DNA of 43,214 bases, taken from the NCBI GenBank assembly GCA_964559535.1, contig CAZLIC010000031.1, positions 1 through 43,214 of the forward strand, read 5' to 3'. This DNA is from CAZLIC01 sp964559535. GTDB lineage: Bacteria; Pseudomonadota; Alphaproteobacteria; Rhodobacterales; Rhodobacteraceae. The number at the start of each line of letters is the position of its first letter. Within the stretch, counting starts at the first letter, position 1. A model generated the notes under the pieces. The model did not search any database, was not told the DNA's origin, and saw only the letters and a list, made by a program, of their open reading frames with translations. This document shows positions 1 to 7,424 of this stretch, piece by piece. Made by a program: the position numbers and the translations under genes.

Positions 1-35
1 ATTACTTCATCGCCGCCGGCTATGGCTCAGTTTGA
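1..35 (+). CDS. possible 3' end of an upstream gene (partial)
   Basis: One forward frame entering from the left edge reads YFIAAGYGSV and stops at TGA 33-35. The gene that follows on the other strand ends at 48, so this would be a convergent pair with tightly spaced ends, as is common elsewhere in this window. Only ten codons are visible, which is too few to name a product. The open frame could be chance. Confidence 0.25.
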   Translation, partial: YFIAAGYGSV

Positions 36-47
36 ACGCGACAGGCT

Positions 48-245
48 CTAGTTCGCCGCCCGGCCACCGCGGACGGCCGAAAGGCACTCCGAATAGGTGT
101 CCAGCAGCCATTGGCGGTCTGCCGGCGTCTTGCCGTCAAAGGTCATCGCACGGCCTTCCAGCCGGGCAATCTGGTGCATCAGCTTGAACGCCACTTCTTC
201 GGGCGAATTGTCGCCAATGTGCACCGATGGTTTCGCGTCGGACAT
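48..245 (-). CDS. small conserved-type hypothetical protein, 65 aa
   Basis: The product is a small soluble protein starting MSDAKPSVHIGDNSPEEVAF and ending SAVRGGRAAN. The start at 245 is chosen over longer upstream frames because a strong Shine-Dalgarno (GGGAGG in the mRNA) lies seven bases before it. There is no signal peptide, membrane segment or Cys motif. The middle is predicted helical, with alternating acidic and hydrophobic residues. It is the last gene of a leftward series after the diheme cytochrome c, with a gap of 113 bases. I do not recognise a function. The good ribosome site and codon use make it a credible gene. Confidence 0.65.
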   Translation of the reverse strand: MSDAKPSVHIGDNSPEEVAFKLMHQIARLEGRAMTFDGKTPADRQWLLDTYSECLSAVRGGRAAN

Positions 246-358
246 GCATGCCTCCCTTTGAATCCCAGTTATGGGCACGCTCTTGGCAACGCAATGGACC
301 AAGGGCGGGGAATTTTCGCAAATCTGTTTCACGAACCAAAGGCGAGGGAAACAGCCGG

Positions 359-1246
359 TCACTCCGCCGGCGGCACCCGCTTCAGGTAGGCGGCAATTGC
401 CTGCCGGTCCGGGGCGGGCAGCTTGGCCAGGTTTTCCACCACATGCGCCATATGCCCGCCCACCACATCATACTCGGGCGTGAATCCGGTGGTCAGGTAT
501 TCCACGATCTCGGGTTCCGACCATGTCAGAGCCGCGGGCGTGATGTTGGGCACCTTGCCCTTGCCGTCCGCCGTCGGCGCGCCCGCCAGCCAGCGCGCCC
601 GGTCCAGCCCGCCCAGGGCGTTGCGCGGCGTGTGGCATTCGCCGCAATGCCCCAGCGCCTCGACCAGATAACGCCCGCGCGCCTCGGTCGGGGTCAGGTT
701 GCCGGGAACCGCCCAGTCGCCCCCCGTGAACATGAACTTCCACCCCCCCAGCGACATGCGGATGTTGAAGGGGAACCCAACCTTGTGCGGCTGGCTGGGT
801 GTGGCACTGGGCGGCAGGCCGTCCATGAACGCCTTCAGGTCGGCCACGTCCTGCAGGCTGGCGCGGGCATAGGCGCCGTAGGGAAAGGCGGGATAGTAGT
901 GGTATCCTTCAGGGCTGACGCCGCGCTGCACCGCGCTCGCAAACTGCGCCAGTGTCCAGCCGCCGATGCCATGCGTCGGGTCGGGCGAAATGTTCGGGGC
1001 CACGAAGGTGCCGAAGGCCGTGGCAAATTCCTGCCCGCCCGCCAGCACCAGCTGCGCCGCGCCTTCGGCCTTGGGCGCCATGTGGCAGGACGCGCAGCCC
1101 GCGGCATGGAACACCGCCTGCCCGCGCCCGGCATCGCCCGCCAGGCCCGCTACCCGCGCGTCACCCAGCGGAACCGGCCGCGTCACCCACCACGCCGCGA
1201 CGGCGCCAACCACCACCAGCCCCAGGACAATCCGACCCAGCCGCAT
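359..1246 (-). CDS. membrane-anchored diheme cytochrome c
   Basis: This is a 295-residue c-type cytochrome for periplasmic electron transfer. An N-terminal hydrophobic segment (about residues 5-21) acts as an uncleaved anchor or signal. Two heme-attachment motifs follow: CASCH at 51-55 and CGECH at 201-205, one in each of two cytochrome c domains. Start 1246 (MRLGRIV...) is preferred because a GGAG lies six bases upstream. A Met four codons earlier, at 1258, lacks a ribosome site. The two-domain layout resembles the cytochrome subunits that accept electrons from periplasmic dehydrogenases, but no dehydrogenase gene is adjacent, so the partner is unknown. It lies downstream of the hpt-mug pair and may be co-transcribed with it. 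Confidence 0.88.
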   Translation of the reverse strand: MRLGRIVLGLVVVGAVAAWWVTRPVPLGDARVAGLAGDAGRGQAVFHAAGCASCHMAPKAEGAAQLVLAGGQEFATAFGTFVAPNISPDPTHGIGGWTLAQFASAVQRGVSPEGYHYYPAFPYGAYARASLQDVADLKAFMDGLPPSATPSQPHKVGFPFNIRMSLGGWKFMFTGGDWAVPGNLTPTEARGRYLVEALGHCGECHTPRNALGGLDRARWLAGAPTADGKGKVPNITPAALTWSEPEIVEYLTTGFTPEYDVVGGHMAHVVENLAKLPAPDRQAIAAYLKRVPPAE

Positions 1247-1359
1247 CGCCGTCTCCATGGTAAAAGGATGCACAAGTGTCGCGCGGCCATGCAACCGCGG
1301 CAAGACAAACCGCGGCCGGTGGCAAGGCTTCGCGCAGGCCGCAGCGAGCCGCGGGCGGA

Positions 1360-1470
1360 TCAGTGCCGTACCGCGTCCTGCACGGCATAGACCAGGATCG
1401 CCACCACCACGCCCGACCCGAACCGCACCACGCGGCGCAGCGTCATCGGCCCCCGCAGGAACCGCACCAT
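1360..1470 (-). CDS. possible 36-aa single-span membrane peptide
   Basis: A short frame between mug and the cytochrome gene begins MVRFLRGPMTLRR and continues into a hydrophobic stretch (GSGVVVAILVYAV) before a polar tail. An AGGTGG lies about nine bases before the ATG. A basic N-terminus followed by one membrane segment is a typical small-protein layout, but short frames in 70% GC DNA are often spurious. No family is recognised. Confidence 0.35.
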   Translation of the reverse strand: MVRFLRGPMTLRRVVRFGSGVVVAILVYAVQDAVRH

Positions 1471-1484
1471 GCGCAACAGCCACC

Positions 1485-1991
1485 TTACCTCGCGCAAGCC
1501 GCACGCCTCCAGTCGGCCAGCGCCTGCCATGGCCCGCGCGAGAAGTGGCTGCGCGCCAGCCCCGAAGGCGACGGCAGCGCCCACAGCACCACGCCGGGCA
1601 TCCGCGGATCATCCGCCTGCCGCCCCGCCGCCGCGCGCCGCGCCCCCAGCCCGATCCGCGCCGCCGTCAGCGAGGTAAAGGCGACCGCGCGAGGCTGCCA
1701 TGCCGTGACCAAAGCCACCAGCAGGTCGGGCGCATAGGCACTGGCGGGAATCTGGGCATCCTGCCCCGCCACATGCTTGGCAAGGTCGGTCAGCCCCAGC
1801 CCGAAGCCCGGCATCAGGTGGTCTTCCTCGGGTGTCAGGCGGCGGGGCGTCAGCCCGGTTTCGGCCAGCGTACGCCAGAACAGGTTGCCGGGCCGCGCGT
1901 AATAGTGCCCGCGCGCCGCCGAGGTGGCCCCCACCGCCGTGCCGCAGAACAGCACGTCCAGCCCCGGCGCCAGAAGGTCAGGCAGGATCAT
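1485..1991 (-). CDS. mug: Mug-family mismatch-specific uracil/thymine DNA glycosylase
   Basis: This is a 168-residue protein of the Mug/TDG branch of uracil-DNA glycosylases, which excise U or ethenocytosine opposite G. The opening ILPDLLAPGLDVLFCG and the late motif LPSPSGLAR match the family, and the length equals that of E. coli Mug as I remember it. The first catalytic motif is unusual: where E. coli Mug has GINPG (Asn18), this protein reads GTAVG at residues 17-21, so the Asn is replaced by Ala19. The damage-recognition loop NPSGLSR is kept as SPSGLAR. The start overlaps the end of hpt by 14 bases, which suggests translational coupling. The name is secure at family level. Activity is uncertain because of the lost Asn. 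Confidence 0.85.
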   Translation of the reverse strand: MILPDLLAPGLDVLFCGTAVGATSAARGHYYARPGNLFWRTLAETGLTPRRLTPEEDHLMPGFGLGLTDLAKHVAGQDAQIPASAYAPDLLVALVTAWQPRAVAFTSLTAARIGLGARRAAAGRQADDPRMPGVVLWALPSPSGLARSHFSRGPWQALADWRRAACAR

Positions 1992-2526
1992 CGGTGAAGC
2001 GCACCTTGCCGATGTAGGGCAGGTTGCGGTTCCGCTGCGCGAAGTCGATCCCGTATCCCACCACGAACGCGTCGGGAATCTCGAACCCCGTCCAGGTCGC
2101 GCGGATGTCCACCTCGCGCCGCGATGGCTTGTCCAACAGCGCGCAGACCTCCAGCCGCTTCGGCCTGCGCGCGCGCAGCATGTTCACCACATGGTGCAGC
2201 GTGAACCCGGTGTCCACGATATCCTCCACCACCAGCACATCGCGCCCGCCGATCTCGCCCGACAGGTCCTTCAGGATTCGTACCTCGCGGCTCGACTCGG
2301 TGGAATTGCCGTAGGAACTCGCCTCCAGGAAATCCACCTCGACCGGCAGGTCGATCTCGCGCACCAGATCGGCAATGAACACGAAAGATCCCCGCAACAA
2401 TCCCACCACCACCAGCTTCTCGGTGCCCGCAAAATGCGCGGCAATCTCGGCCGCCAGCTGTTCCACCCGCGCGGCAATCGCCTTGGCGCTGATCAGCGTG
2501 TCGATGACATAGGGTCGCGCAACCAT
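1978..2526 (-). CDS. hpt: hypoxanthine phosphoribosyltransferase
   Basis: A 182-residue purine-salvage enzyme that converts hypoxanthine (and usually guanine) plus PRPP to IMP/GMP in the cytoplasm. The PRPP-binding signature VVVEDIVDTGFTL is at about 98-110, preceded by the flexible-loop segment SSYGNSTESS. The start at 2526 (MVARPYVIDT) fits the family length. It is transcribed leftward and overlaps mug by 14 bases. It diverges from the COQ10-type gene, with 66 bases between the starts that must hold both promoters. A second purine phosphoribosyltransferase (gpt) lies near 33.7-34.2 kb. Confidence 0.93.
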   Translation of the reverse strand: MVARPYVIDTLISAKAIAARVEQLAAEIAAHFAGTEKLVVVGLLRGSFVFIADLVREIDLPVEVDFLEASSYGNSTESSREVRILKDLSGEIGGRDVLVVEDIVDTGFTLHHVVNMLRARRPKRLEVCALLDKPSRREVDIRATWTGFEIPDAFVVGYGIDFAQRNRNLPYIGKVRFTDDPA

Positions 2527-2592
2527 GGCAGCCTCTTGATTTCCGCTGCCCGCATAGCCATTCCAGCAGGCCAAGTCACGCCGGATCCGCAC

Positions 2593-3048
2593 ATGCCCAG
2601 CCACAAGGAAACCAAGGTCCTGCCCTACACGGCAGATCAGATGTATGGCCTTGTGGCCGATGTGCCCAGCTATCCGAAGTTCCTGCCCTGGAACGCCGCC
2701 GCCCGCATCCGTTCGCGCCAGCCCATTCCGGAGGGCGAGGTGTTGGAAGCGGACCTTGTGATCAGCTTCAAGGTGTTCCGCGAAAGCTTCGGCAGCCGTG
2801 TCACGCTGTTCCCCGCACGCCGCCGGATCGACACCGAATACATCGACGGCCCGTTCCGCCACATGCGCAGTTCGTGGGATTTCCGCGATGCCCCGGGCGG
2901 ATGCGAGGTGACGTTCTTCGTCGACTTCGAGTTCCGCAACGCCATCCTGCAGGCGGTCATCGGCGTGGTGTTCAACGATGCCATGCAGCGCATCGTGCGC
3001 GCCTTTGAACGCCGCGCGGCCGAACTTTACGGCCCCGCGCGGTCCTGA
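2593..3048 (+). CDS. COQ10/RatA-type START-domain protein (ubiquinone-binding family)
   Basis: A 151-residue single-domain protein of the polyketide cyclase/START superfamily, in the family that includes mitochondrial Coq10 and bacterial RatA. The start MPSHKETKVLPYTADQMY, the segment VADVPSYPKFLPWN, and the C-terminal helix FNDAMQRIVRAFERRA are typical. In alphaproteobacteria these proteins are usually thought to bind ubiquinone or a related lipid. The RatA toxin label comes from E. coli and need not apply. Its 3' end overlaps the convergent dgt gene by 22 bases. Confidence 0.88.
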   Translation: MPSHKETKVLPYTADQMYGLVADVPSYPKFLPWNAAARIRSRQPIPEGEVLEADLVISFKVFRESFGSRVTLFPARRRIDTEYIDGPFRHMRSSWDFRDAPGGCEVTFFVDFEFRNAILQAVIGVVFNDAMQRIVRAFERRAAELYGPARS

Positions 3049-4208
3049 CCGCCACACAGCCGCGCGTGTTCCAGCAACGCGAAACGGTCAGTCATTCCGG
3101 CCACATAGTCGCAGACCACCCGCGCCAGCGCCACCTCGTCCCGCGCCGCTTCGACATCGGCCTGCCACTCGGGCGGCAGCAGCCCCGGGTCGTTCAGGTA
3201 GCAGGGGAACAGGTCGTTCACCACGGCCGTCACGCGCGCCCGTTCGGCCATCACCGGCGGCGCGCGGTACATGCGGGCAAACAGGAAGGCGCGGATCGCC
3301 TTCAGCTCCTGGTACAGCGGCTTGGAAAACCTAATCACCGTTGTCCCCAGCGCCCGGATATCCCCGGCACTGCGGGGCCGGGCGGCGGTCAGCCGGTTCT
3401 GCGCCACGGCGATCACATCCTCGACCATCCGCCCGAACACCCGCCGCAACGCCTCGTGCCGCCGCCGCATCTTCTCCAGCCCCGGATACAGCCGGTCCAC
3501 CTCGGCAAAGGCCGGCCCGGTCACAGGCAGCGCCATCAGGTCATCCTCGGTGAACAGGCCACTGCGCAGCCCGTCATGCAGATCATGGTGGGAATAGGCC
3601 ACGTCATCGGCAATCGCCGCCACCTGCGCCTCGGCGCTGGCATGGGTGTCCAGCCCCAGATCCCAGTTCGCCTGTACCTCGGCCAGCGCCCAGGGCATCG
3701 GCTCTCCGGGGTGCCGCGCGTTCGGGCCCGTCACCGGCCCGTTGTGCTTGGCGATCCCCTCCAGACACTCCCATGTCAGGTTCAGCCCGTCGAAATCGGC
3801 ATAGTGCCGCTCCAGCCGCGTGACGATCCGCAGCGCCTGCGCATTGTGGTCAAACCCGCCCCAGGGCGCCATCAGCGCCGCCATCGCATCCTCACCGGTA
3901 TGCCCGAACGGCGTGTGCCCCAGGTCATGCGCCAGCGCCACCGCCTCGGCCAGGTCGGTGTTCAGCCCCAGCACCCCCGCAATCGTGCGCGCCACCTGCG
4001 CCACCTCGATCGTATGGGTCAGCCGCGTGCGGTAGTAATCGCCCTCGTGTTCCACAAACACCTGCGTCTTGTGCTTCAGGCGGCGGAAGGCGCTGGAATG
4101 GATCACGCGGTCGCGGTCACGCTGGAACGGACTGCGGAAGGTCGACATCTTCTCGGGCCAGCGGCGACCCTTTGAAGTGTCGGGCTGGCAGGCATAGGGG
4201 GCAAGCAT
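3027..4208 (-). CDS. dgt: dGTP triphosphohydrolase-like protein
   Basis: A 393-residue HD-superfamily phosphohydrolase, predicted to hydrolyse deoxynucleoside triphosphates (dGTP to deoxyguanosine plus triphosphate). The metal-binding HD pattern is visible: His65 in the HTIEVAQVA helix and the motif AHDLGHTPFGH at 93-103, followed by a later Asp in DDVAYSHHDL. The family start RSPFQRDRDRVIHSSAFRRL is present near residue 26. ATG 4208 has an AAGGCG seven bases upstream. The gene is divergent from the Fe-S carrier gene (72 bases between starts) and convergent with the COQ10-type gene. The length fits the shorter dGTPase-like subfamily. Confidence 0.92.
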   Translation of the reverse strand: MLAPYACQPDTSKGRRWPEKMSTFRSPFQRDRDRVIHSSAFRRLKHKTQVFVEHEGDYYRTRLTHTIEVAQVARTIAGVLGLNTDLAEAVALAHDLGHTPFGHTGEDAMAALMAPWGGFDHNAQALRIVTRLERHYADFDGLNLTWECLEGIAKHNGPVTGPNARHPGEPMPWALAEVQANWDLGLDTHASAEAQVAAIADDVAYSHHDLHDGLRSGLFTEDDLMALPVTGPAFAEVDRLYPGLEKMRRRHEALRRVFGRMVEDVIAVAQNRLTAARPRSAGDIRALGTTVIRFSKPLYQELKAIRAFLFARMYRAPPVMAERARVTAVVNDLFPCYLNDPGLLPPEWQADVEAARDEVALARVVCDYVAGMTDRFALLEHARLCGGQDRAGP

Positions 4209-4218
4209 CGCGGGCGCC

Positions 4219-4247
4219 TTGTTGCAACCGTCGTCCCGGCCTATATT
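4219..4247 (+). promoter_or_regulatory. candidate sigma-70-type promoter for the A-type Fe-S carrier
   Basis: TTGTTG (4219-4224) and TATATT (4242-4247) are separated by 17 bases. The -10 matches consensus at five of six positions and stands out in this GC-rich DNA. Transcription would begin near 4254, so a GTG at 4257 could hardly be used, which supports the ATG at 4281 as start. Confidence 0.45.
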
Positions 4248-4280
4248 CGCATTACTGTGGTTTTCCCACCGGAACGGCCC

Positions 4281-4628
4281 ATGAACCTGACCCTCCCCCC
4301 CGATGCCAAGAACCCCCGCGTCTCTGACCGTGCCTTTGCCCGTCTGGCAGAGATTGCCGAGCTCACCGGCGACCCCCGCCCCCTCCGCGTCGCCGTCGAG
4401 GGTGGCGGTTGCTCGGGCTTCCAGTACGACATCCGGCTCGACGATCCCGCCGCCGACGATCTGGTGATTGAGAAGGACGGCCAGAAGGTACTGGTCGACA
4501 GCGTCTCGCTCCCCTTCCTCGAAAACGCCGTGATCGACTTCACCGAAGAACTGATCGGCGCACGCTTCGTGGTCAAGAACCCCAACGCGACCTCGTCCTG
4601 CGGCTGCGGGACGTCGTTCTCGGTGTGA
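4281..4628 (+). CDS. erpA: A-type iron-sulfur cluster carrier (ErpA/IscA family)
   Basis: A 115-residue scaffold or carrier that hands Fe-S clusters to apo-enzymes. The three ligand cysteines are present: Cys44 in GGGCSGFQYD, and Cys107 and Cys109 in SSCGCGTSF near the C-terminus. The ATG at 4281 is preferred to a GTG eight codons earlier because of the predicted promoter position and the normal family length. It stands alone here, without suf or isc genes, as is usual for ErpA-like members. A REP palindrome begins seven bases after the stop. IscA and ErpA cannot be told apart from the sequence alone. Confidence 0.9.
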   Translation: MNLTLPPDAKNPRVSDRAFARLAEIAELTGDPRPLRVAVEGGGCSGFQYDIRLDDPAADDLVIEKDGQKVLVDSVSLPFLENAVIDFTEELIGARFVVKNPNATSSCGCGTSFSV

Positions 4629-4634
4629 ACGGCT

Positions 4635-4656
4635 GTGGGCAGATTGCCCACCCTAC
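4635..4656 (-). repeat. REP palindrome, family 1, copy A
   Basis: A 22-base REP-like unit that on the minus strand starts GTAGG and continues into a 7-bp stem (GTGGGCA) with a 3-base loop (ATC). It sits just after the stop codon of the Fe-S carrier gene. The same unit recurs at 13043-13064, 13079-13100 and 16713-16734. Confidence 0.8.
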
Positions 4657-4708
4657 CTTTGGCGCGACAAGACTGGAAACCGCTGCGGCGCTCGCCTAGG
4701 GTGGCCGC

Positions 4709-5485
4709 ATGAAAATCGCCACCTTCAACATCAACGGCATCAAGGCGAGGGGAGAGGCGCTTCCGCGCTGGCTGGCGGCGGCCCAGCCCGACGTCGTCTG
4801 CCTGCAGGAAATCAAGTCGGTGGACGAGAATTTCCCGCGGGCCGAGTATGAGGCGATGGGCTACATCGTTGAAACCCATGGGCAAAAAGGCTTCAACGGC
4901 GTCGCCATCCTGTCGAAGGTGCCGCTGCGCGACGTTGTGCGGGGCCTGCCGGGCGACCCCGAGGATGTGCAATCCCGCTGGATCGAGGCCGTCACCGACA
5001 CCCCCCGCCCGGTCCGCATCTGCGGCCTCTACCTGCCCAACGGCAACCCCGCGCCGGGGCCGAAGTACGACTACAAGCTGGCATGGATGGACCGGTTGCA
5101 GGCCCGCGTGACACAAGTGCTGGCGGCCGAGGAATCCGCCGTTTTCGCAGGCGATTACAACGTGATACCGGGGCCGGATGATGCCCTACGGCCGCAGGCC
5201 TGGGTGAATGATGCACTGTATCTGCCGCAAAGCCGCGCCGCCCTGCAACGCTTGCGCAACCTGGGCCTCACCGACGCCATCGAGGTCGCGCTGCCCGGCA
5301 AGCACCGCTTTACCTTCTGGGACTACCAGGCCGGCGCATGGGACCGCAACGACGGCATCCGCATCGACCACCTGCTGCTGACGCCGCAAGCCGCCGACCG
5401 GCTGACCGGCGCGGGCATCGACCGTGACGTGCGTGCAGGCGACCGCGCGTCGGACCATGTGCCGGTCTGGATCACGCTGGACTAG
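4709..5485 (+). CDS. xthA: exodeoxyribonuclease III (AP endonuclease)
   Basis: A 258-residue member of the exonuclease/endonuclease/phosphatase fold that cleaves 5' of abasic sites and degrades 3' ends in base-excision repair. The visible active-site series is FNINGIKAR at 6-14, Glu34 in CLQEIKS, GDYNVIP in the middle, and the terminal SDHVPVW with Asp249-His250. The start is probably 4709. A TAGGGT ends six bases before the ATG and could be the -10 of a leaderless transcript, or its GGGTGG could serve as ribosome site. The two cannot be separated by eye. ispF follows after nine bases, so the two are likely co-transcribed. Confidence 0.94.
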   Translation: MKIATFNINGIKARGEALPRWLAAAQPDVVCLQEIKSVDENFPRAEYEAMGYIVETHGQKGFNGVAILSKVPLRDVVRGLPGDPEDVQSRWIEAVTDTPRPVRICGLYLPNGNPAPGPKYDYKLAWMDRLQARVTQVLAAEESAVFAGDYNVIPGPDDALRPQAWVNDALYLPQSRAALQRLRNLGLTDAIEVALPGKHRFTFWDYQAGAWDRNDGIRIDHLLLTPQAADRLTGAGIDRDVRAGDRASDHVPVWITLD

Positions 5486-5494
5486 GGGCAGGCA

Positions 5495-5974
5495 ATGGAC
5501 GTGCGGCTGGGCAACGGGTTTGACGTGCACGCCTTCACCGAAGGCGATCATGTCTGGCTGTGCGGCGTGAAGGTGCCGCATTCCAAGGCGCTTCTGGGCC
5601 ATTCGGACGCAGATGTGGGGATGCATGCGCTGACCGACGCCATCTATGGTGCCCTGGCAGCGGGCGACATCGGCCGCCACTTCCCCCCCTCGGATCCGCA
5701 ATGGAAGGGCGCGGCCAGCCGCATCTTCCTGGCCCACGCTGCCGCGCTGGCCACCGCGCGCGGCTACCGCATCGCCAACGCCGATGTGACGCTGCTGTGC
5801 GAACGCCCGAAGATCGGCCCGCATGCCCTTGAAATGGCAGGGGTTCTGGCAGAGATCATGGGGGTTGGCGCGGACAAGGTCAGCGTGAAGGCCACCACCA
5901 CCGAACGGCTGGGCTTCACCGGGCGGGAAGAAGGCATCGCGGCACTGGCCACGGCCTGTCTGATGAAACCATGA
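5495..5974 (+). CDS. ispF: 2-C-methyl-D-erythritol 2,4-cyclodiphosphate synthase
   Basis: A 159-residue enzyme of the non-mevalonate isoprenoid pathway that cyclises CDP-ME 2-phosphate to MEcPP. Metal ligands Asp10 and His12 are in GNGFDVHAF and His44 is in DADVGMHALTDAI. The late motif KATTTERLGF is present. Length and start agree with free-standing IspF. Many alphaproteobacteria carry an IspD-IspF fusion, but here no IspD domain precedes it: xthA lies nine bases upstream. pgpA follows after about 20 bases. Confidence 0.95.
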   Translation: MDVRLGNGFDVHAFTEGDHVWLCGVKVPHSKALLGHSDADVGMHALTDAIYGALAAGDIGRHFPPSDPQWKGAASRIFLAHAAALATARGYRIANADVTLLCERPKIGPHALEMAGVLAEIMGVGADKVSVKATTTERLGFTGREEGIAALATACLMKP

Positions 5975-5995
5975 TGTTTCAACGTCTTGTGCGCC

Positions 5996-6481
5996 ATGCT
6001 TGAAGCAATTGCCAGCCTTGGCGGCATCGGCCGCCTGCGCCCCGCCCCTGGTACATGGGCCTCGCTGGTGGCACTTGTCCTTGGCATGGCGATCCTGCGC
6101 CTTGCGGGCTTCCCTGCACTGGTCCTCGCCTTGGCGCTTGTGACCGCCCTTGGCTTCCGGGTCTGCGCCCGGCTTCTGCAACCCGGCACCGACCCGTCCT
6201 GGGTGGTGATTGACGAGGTGGCGGGGCAGTGGCTGGCACTGCTGTTTCCGGCGGCGGGGTTCTGGATGCGCGGGTTTGAAGGCTGGCTGCCCTGGCCCGC
6301 CTGGGTGGCGCCGTTCCTGCTGTTCCGCCTGTTCGACATCTGGAAGCCCTGGCTGGTGGGCCGCGCCGACCGGCGCGGCGATGCCGCCGGGGTGATGCTG
6401 GATGACCTGTGGGCGGGGCTGTTTGCGGGCATCGGCACCGTGGTGCTGGCGGGCCTGTACCATGCGGTGCTGCTGCGATGA
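5996..6481 (+). CDS. pgpA: phosphatidylglycerophosphatase A
   Basis: A membrane phosphatase of about 161 residues that makes phosphatidylglycerol from its phosphate. The family signatures are the early RLRPAPGTWAS, the central VVIDEVAGQW and the late DDLWAGLFAG, with several hydrophobic segments between. The ATG at 5996 is the best-placed start. A TTG three codons earlier cannot be excluded, and neither has a strong ribosome site. Its TGA overlaps the ATG of the next gene (ATGA), indicating translational coupling. Confidence 0.92.
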   Translation: MLEAIASLGGIGRLRPAPGTWASLVALVLGMAILRLAGFPALVLALALVTALGFRVCARLLQPGTDPSWVVIDEVAGQWLALLFPAAGFWMRGFEGWLPWPAWVAPFLLFRLFDIWKPWLVGRADRRGDAAGVMLDDLWAGLFAGIGTVVLAGLYHAVLLR

Positions 6482-6939
6482 CCGTCGCGGAACTGCTGGA
6501 GGCCGCGCGAAAAAAGGGCTGGCGCATCGCCACCGCCGAAAGCTGCACGGGGGGCATGGTGGCGGCCGCATTGACCGACATTGCCGGGTCGTCCGACGTG
6601 TTCGACCGCGGCTTTGTCACCTATTCCAACGCCGCCAAGGTGGCGATGCTGGGCGTGCGGCCGGAGACGCTGGATGCCCATGGCGCCGTCAGCGAACCTG
6701 TCGCGGCCGAAATGGCGGCGGGCGCCCGAACCGCCGCCGCTGTGCATCTGGCCGTCAGCGTCACCGGCATCGCCGGTCCGGGGGGCAGCGAATTCAAGCC
6801 CGAGGGGCGGGTGTGCTTCGGCCTTGCCACGCCCGCGGGCACCGTCACCAGTACCATCGAATTCGGGCCGCTGGGCCGCGCGCAGGTGCGGCTTGCGGCG
6901 CGTGACCACGCGCTGGCGCTGCTGGCCTCGGCGCTCTAG
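6478..6939 (+). CDS. CinA C-terminal-domain protein (NMN amidohydrolase, PncC type)
   Basis: A 153-residue stand-alone version of the CinA C-terminal domain, which in characterised members deamidates nicotinamide mononucleotide in pyridine-nucleotide recycling. The active-site motif ATAESCTGG (about 18-26) and VTGIAGPGG are conserved. The N-terminal MoCF-like domain of full CinA is absent, as in PncC proteins. The start overlaps the pgpA stop by four bases. The 3' end overlaps the convergent DUF2244 gene by four bases. Confidence 0.92.
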   Translation: MTVAELLEAARKKGWRIATAESCTGGMVAAALTDIAGSSDVFDRGFVTYSNAAKVAMLGVRPETLDAHGAVSEPVAAEMAAGARTAAAVHLAVSVTGIAGPGGSEFKPEGRVCFGLATPAGTVTSTIEFGPLGRAQVRLAARDHALALLASAL

Positions 6940-7421
6940 CGCAGCCGGGCCAGCGCCGCCTGCACCTCGCGCTGCAGGGCGATCCGCTCGTCCTCACTCA
7001 GAAAGGCGCCCAGTTCCACCTCGCGCGGGCCACCCTGCAGGGTCACATAGTTCGGCACCGGCCCGGCCTTGGCATGCAGCACAACGCGCACCCAATAAGG
7101 GTTCGCCTCCCACGCCTGCTGCCGCCCGCGCGGGCCGGTGCGGACAAGGGTGATGCGGTCGGGGGACAGCGTCAGGTCTTCGGTGATGGCGCGGTCGGCG
7201 TCACTGCGCCGCAATGCGGCCCAGACGCCGACCATGGCCAGCGCGGCAAAGCCCAGCACGCCCCACAAGGCAGGTGTACCAACCAGCGCCAGCATCGGCA
7301 CCGCCATCATCGCCGCCGTGACGGCGACGAATCCCGCGAACCCCCCCGGCGTCAGCGCACGGTGAGGCCAGAGGTGGAGGCGGGTTTCAGGGCCGGAGGG
7401 GGGGAGCCATTCATAGGGCAT
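6936..7421 (-). CDS. DUF2244 membrane protein
   Basis: A 161-residue inner-membrane protein starting MPYEWLPPSGPETRLHLWPH. Two adjacent hydrophobic segments (about residues 30-68) are followed by a soluble C-terminal half with the family-typical VPNYVTLQGG and ELGAFLSEDER. In alphaproteobacteria DUF2244 genes commonly accompany cytochrome oxidase genes, and ctaD lies upstream here, which suggests a role in oxidase assembly (inference). A hydrophobic-protein gene ends four bases before its start, so the two are probably co-transcribed. Confidence 0.87.
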   Translation of the reverse strand: MPYEWLPPSGPETRLHLWPHRALTPGGFAGFVAVTAAMMAVPMLALVGTPALWGVLGFAALAMVGVWAALRRSDADRAITEDLTLSPDRITLVRTGPRGRQQAWEANPYWVRVVLHAKAGPVPNYVTLQGGPREVELGAFLSEDERIALQREVQAALARLR

Positions 7422-7424
7422 GGG

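Noticed and set aside
2593..3048. RatA toxin of a toxin-antitoxin pair
   Set aside because: No RatB-like partner is adjacent, and the alphaproteobacterial context fits a COQ10-type lipid-binding protein better.
4257..4280. GTG start eight codons upstream for the Fe-S carrier
   Set aside because: The likely promoter would start transcription almost at this codon, and the ATG at 4281 gives the usual length.
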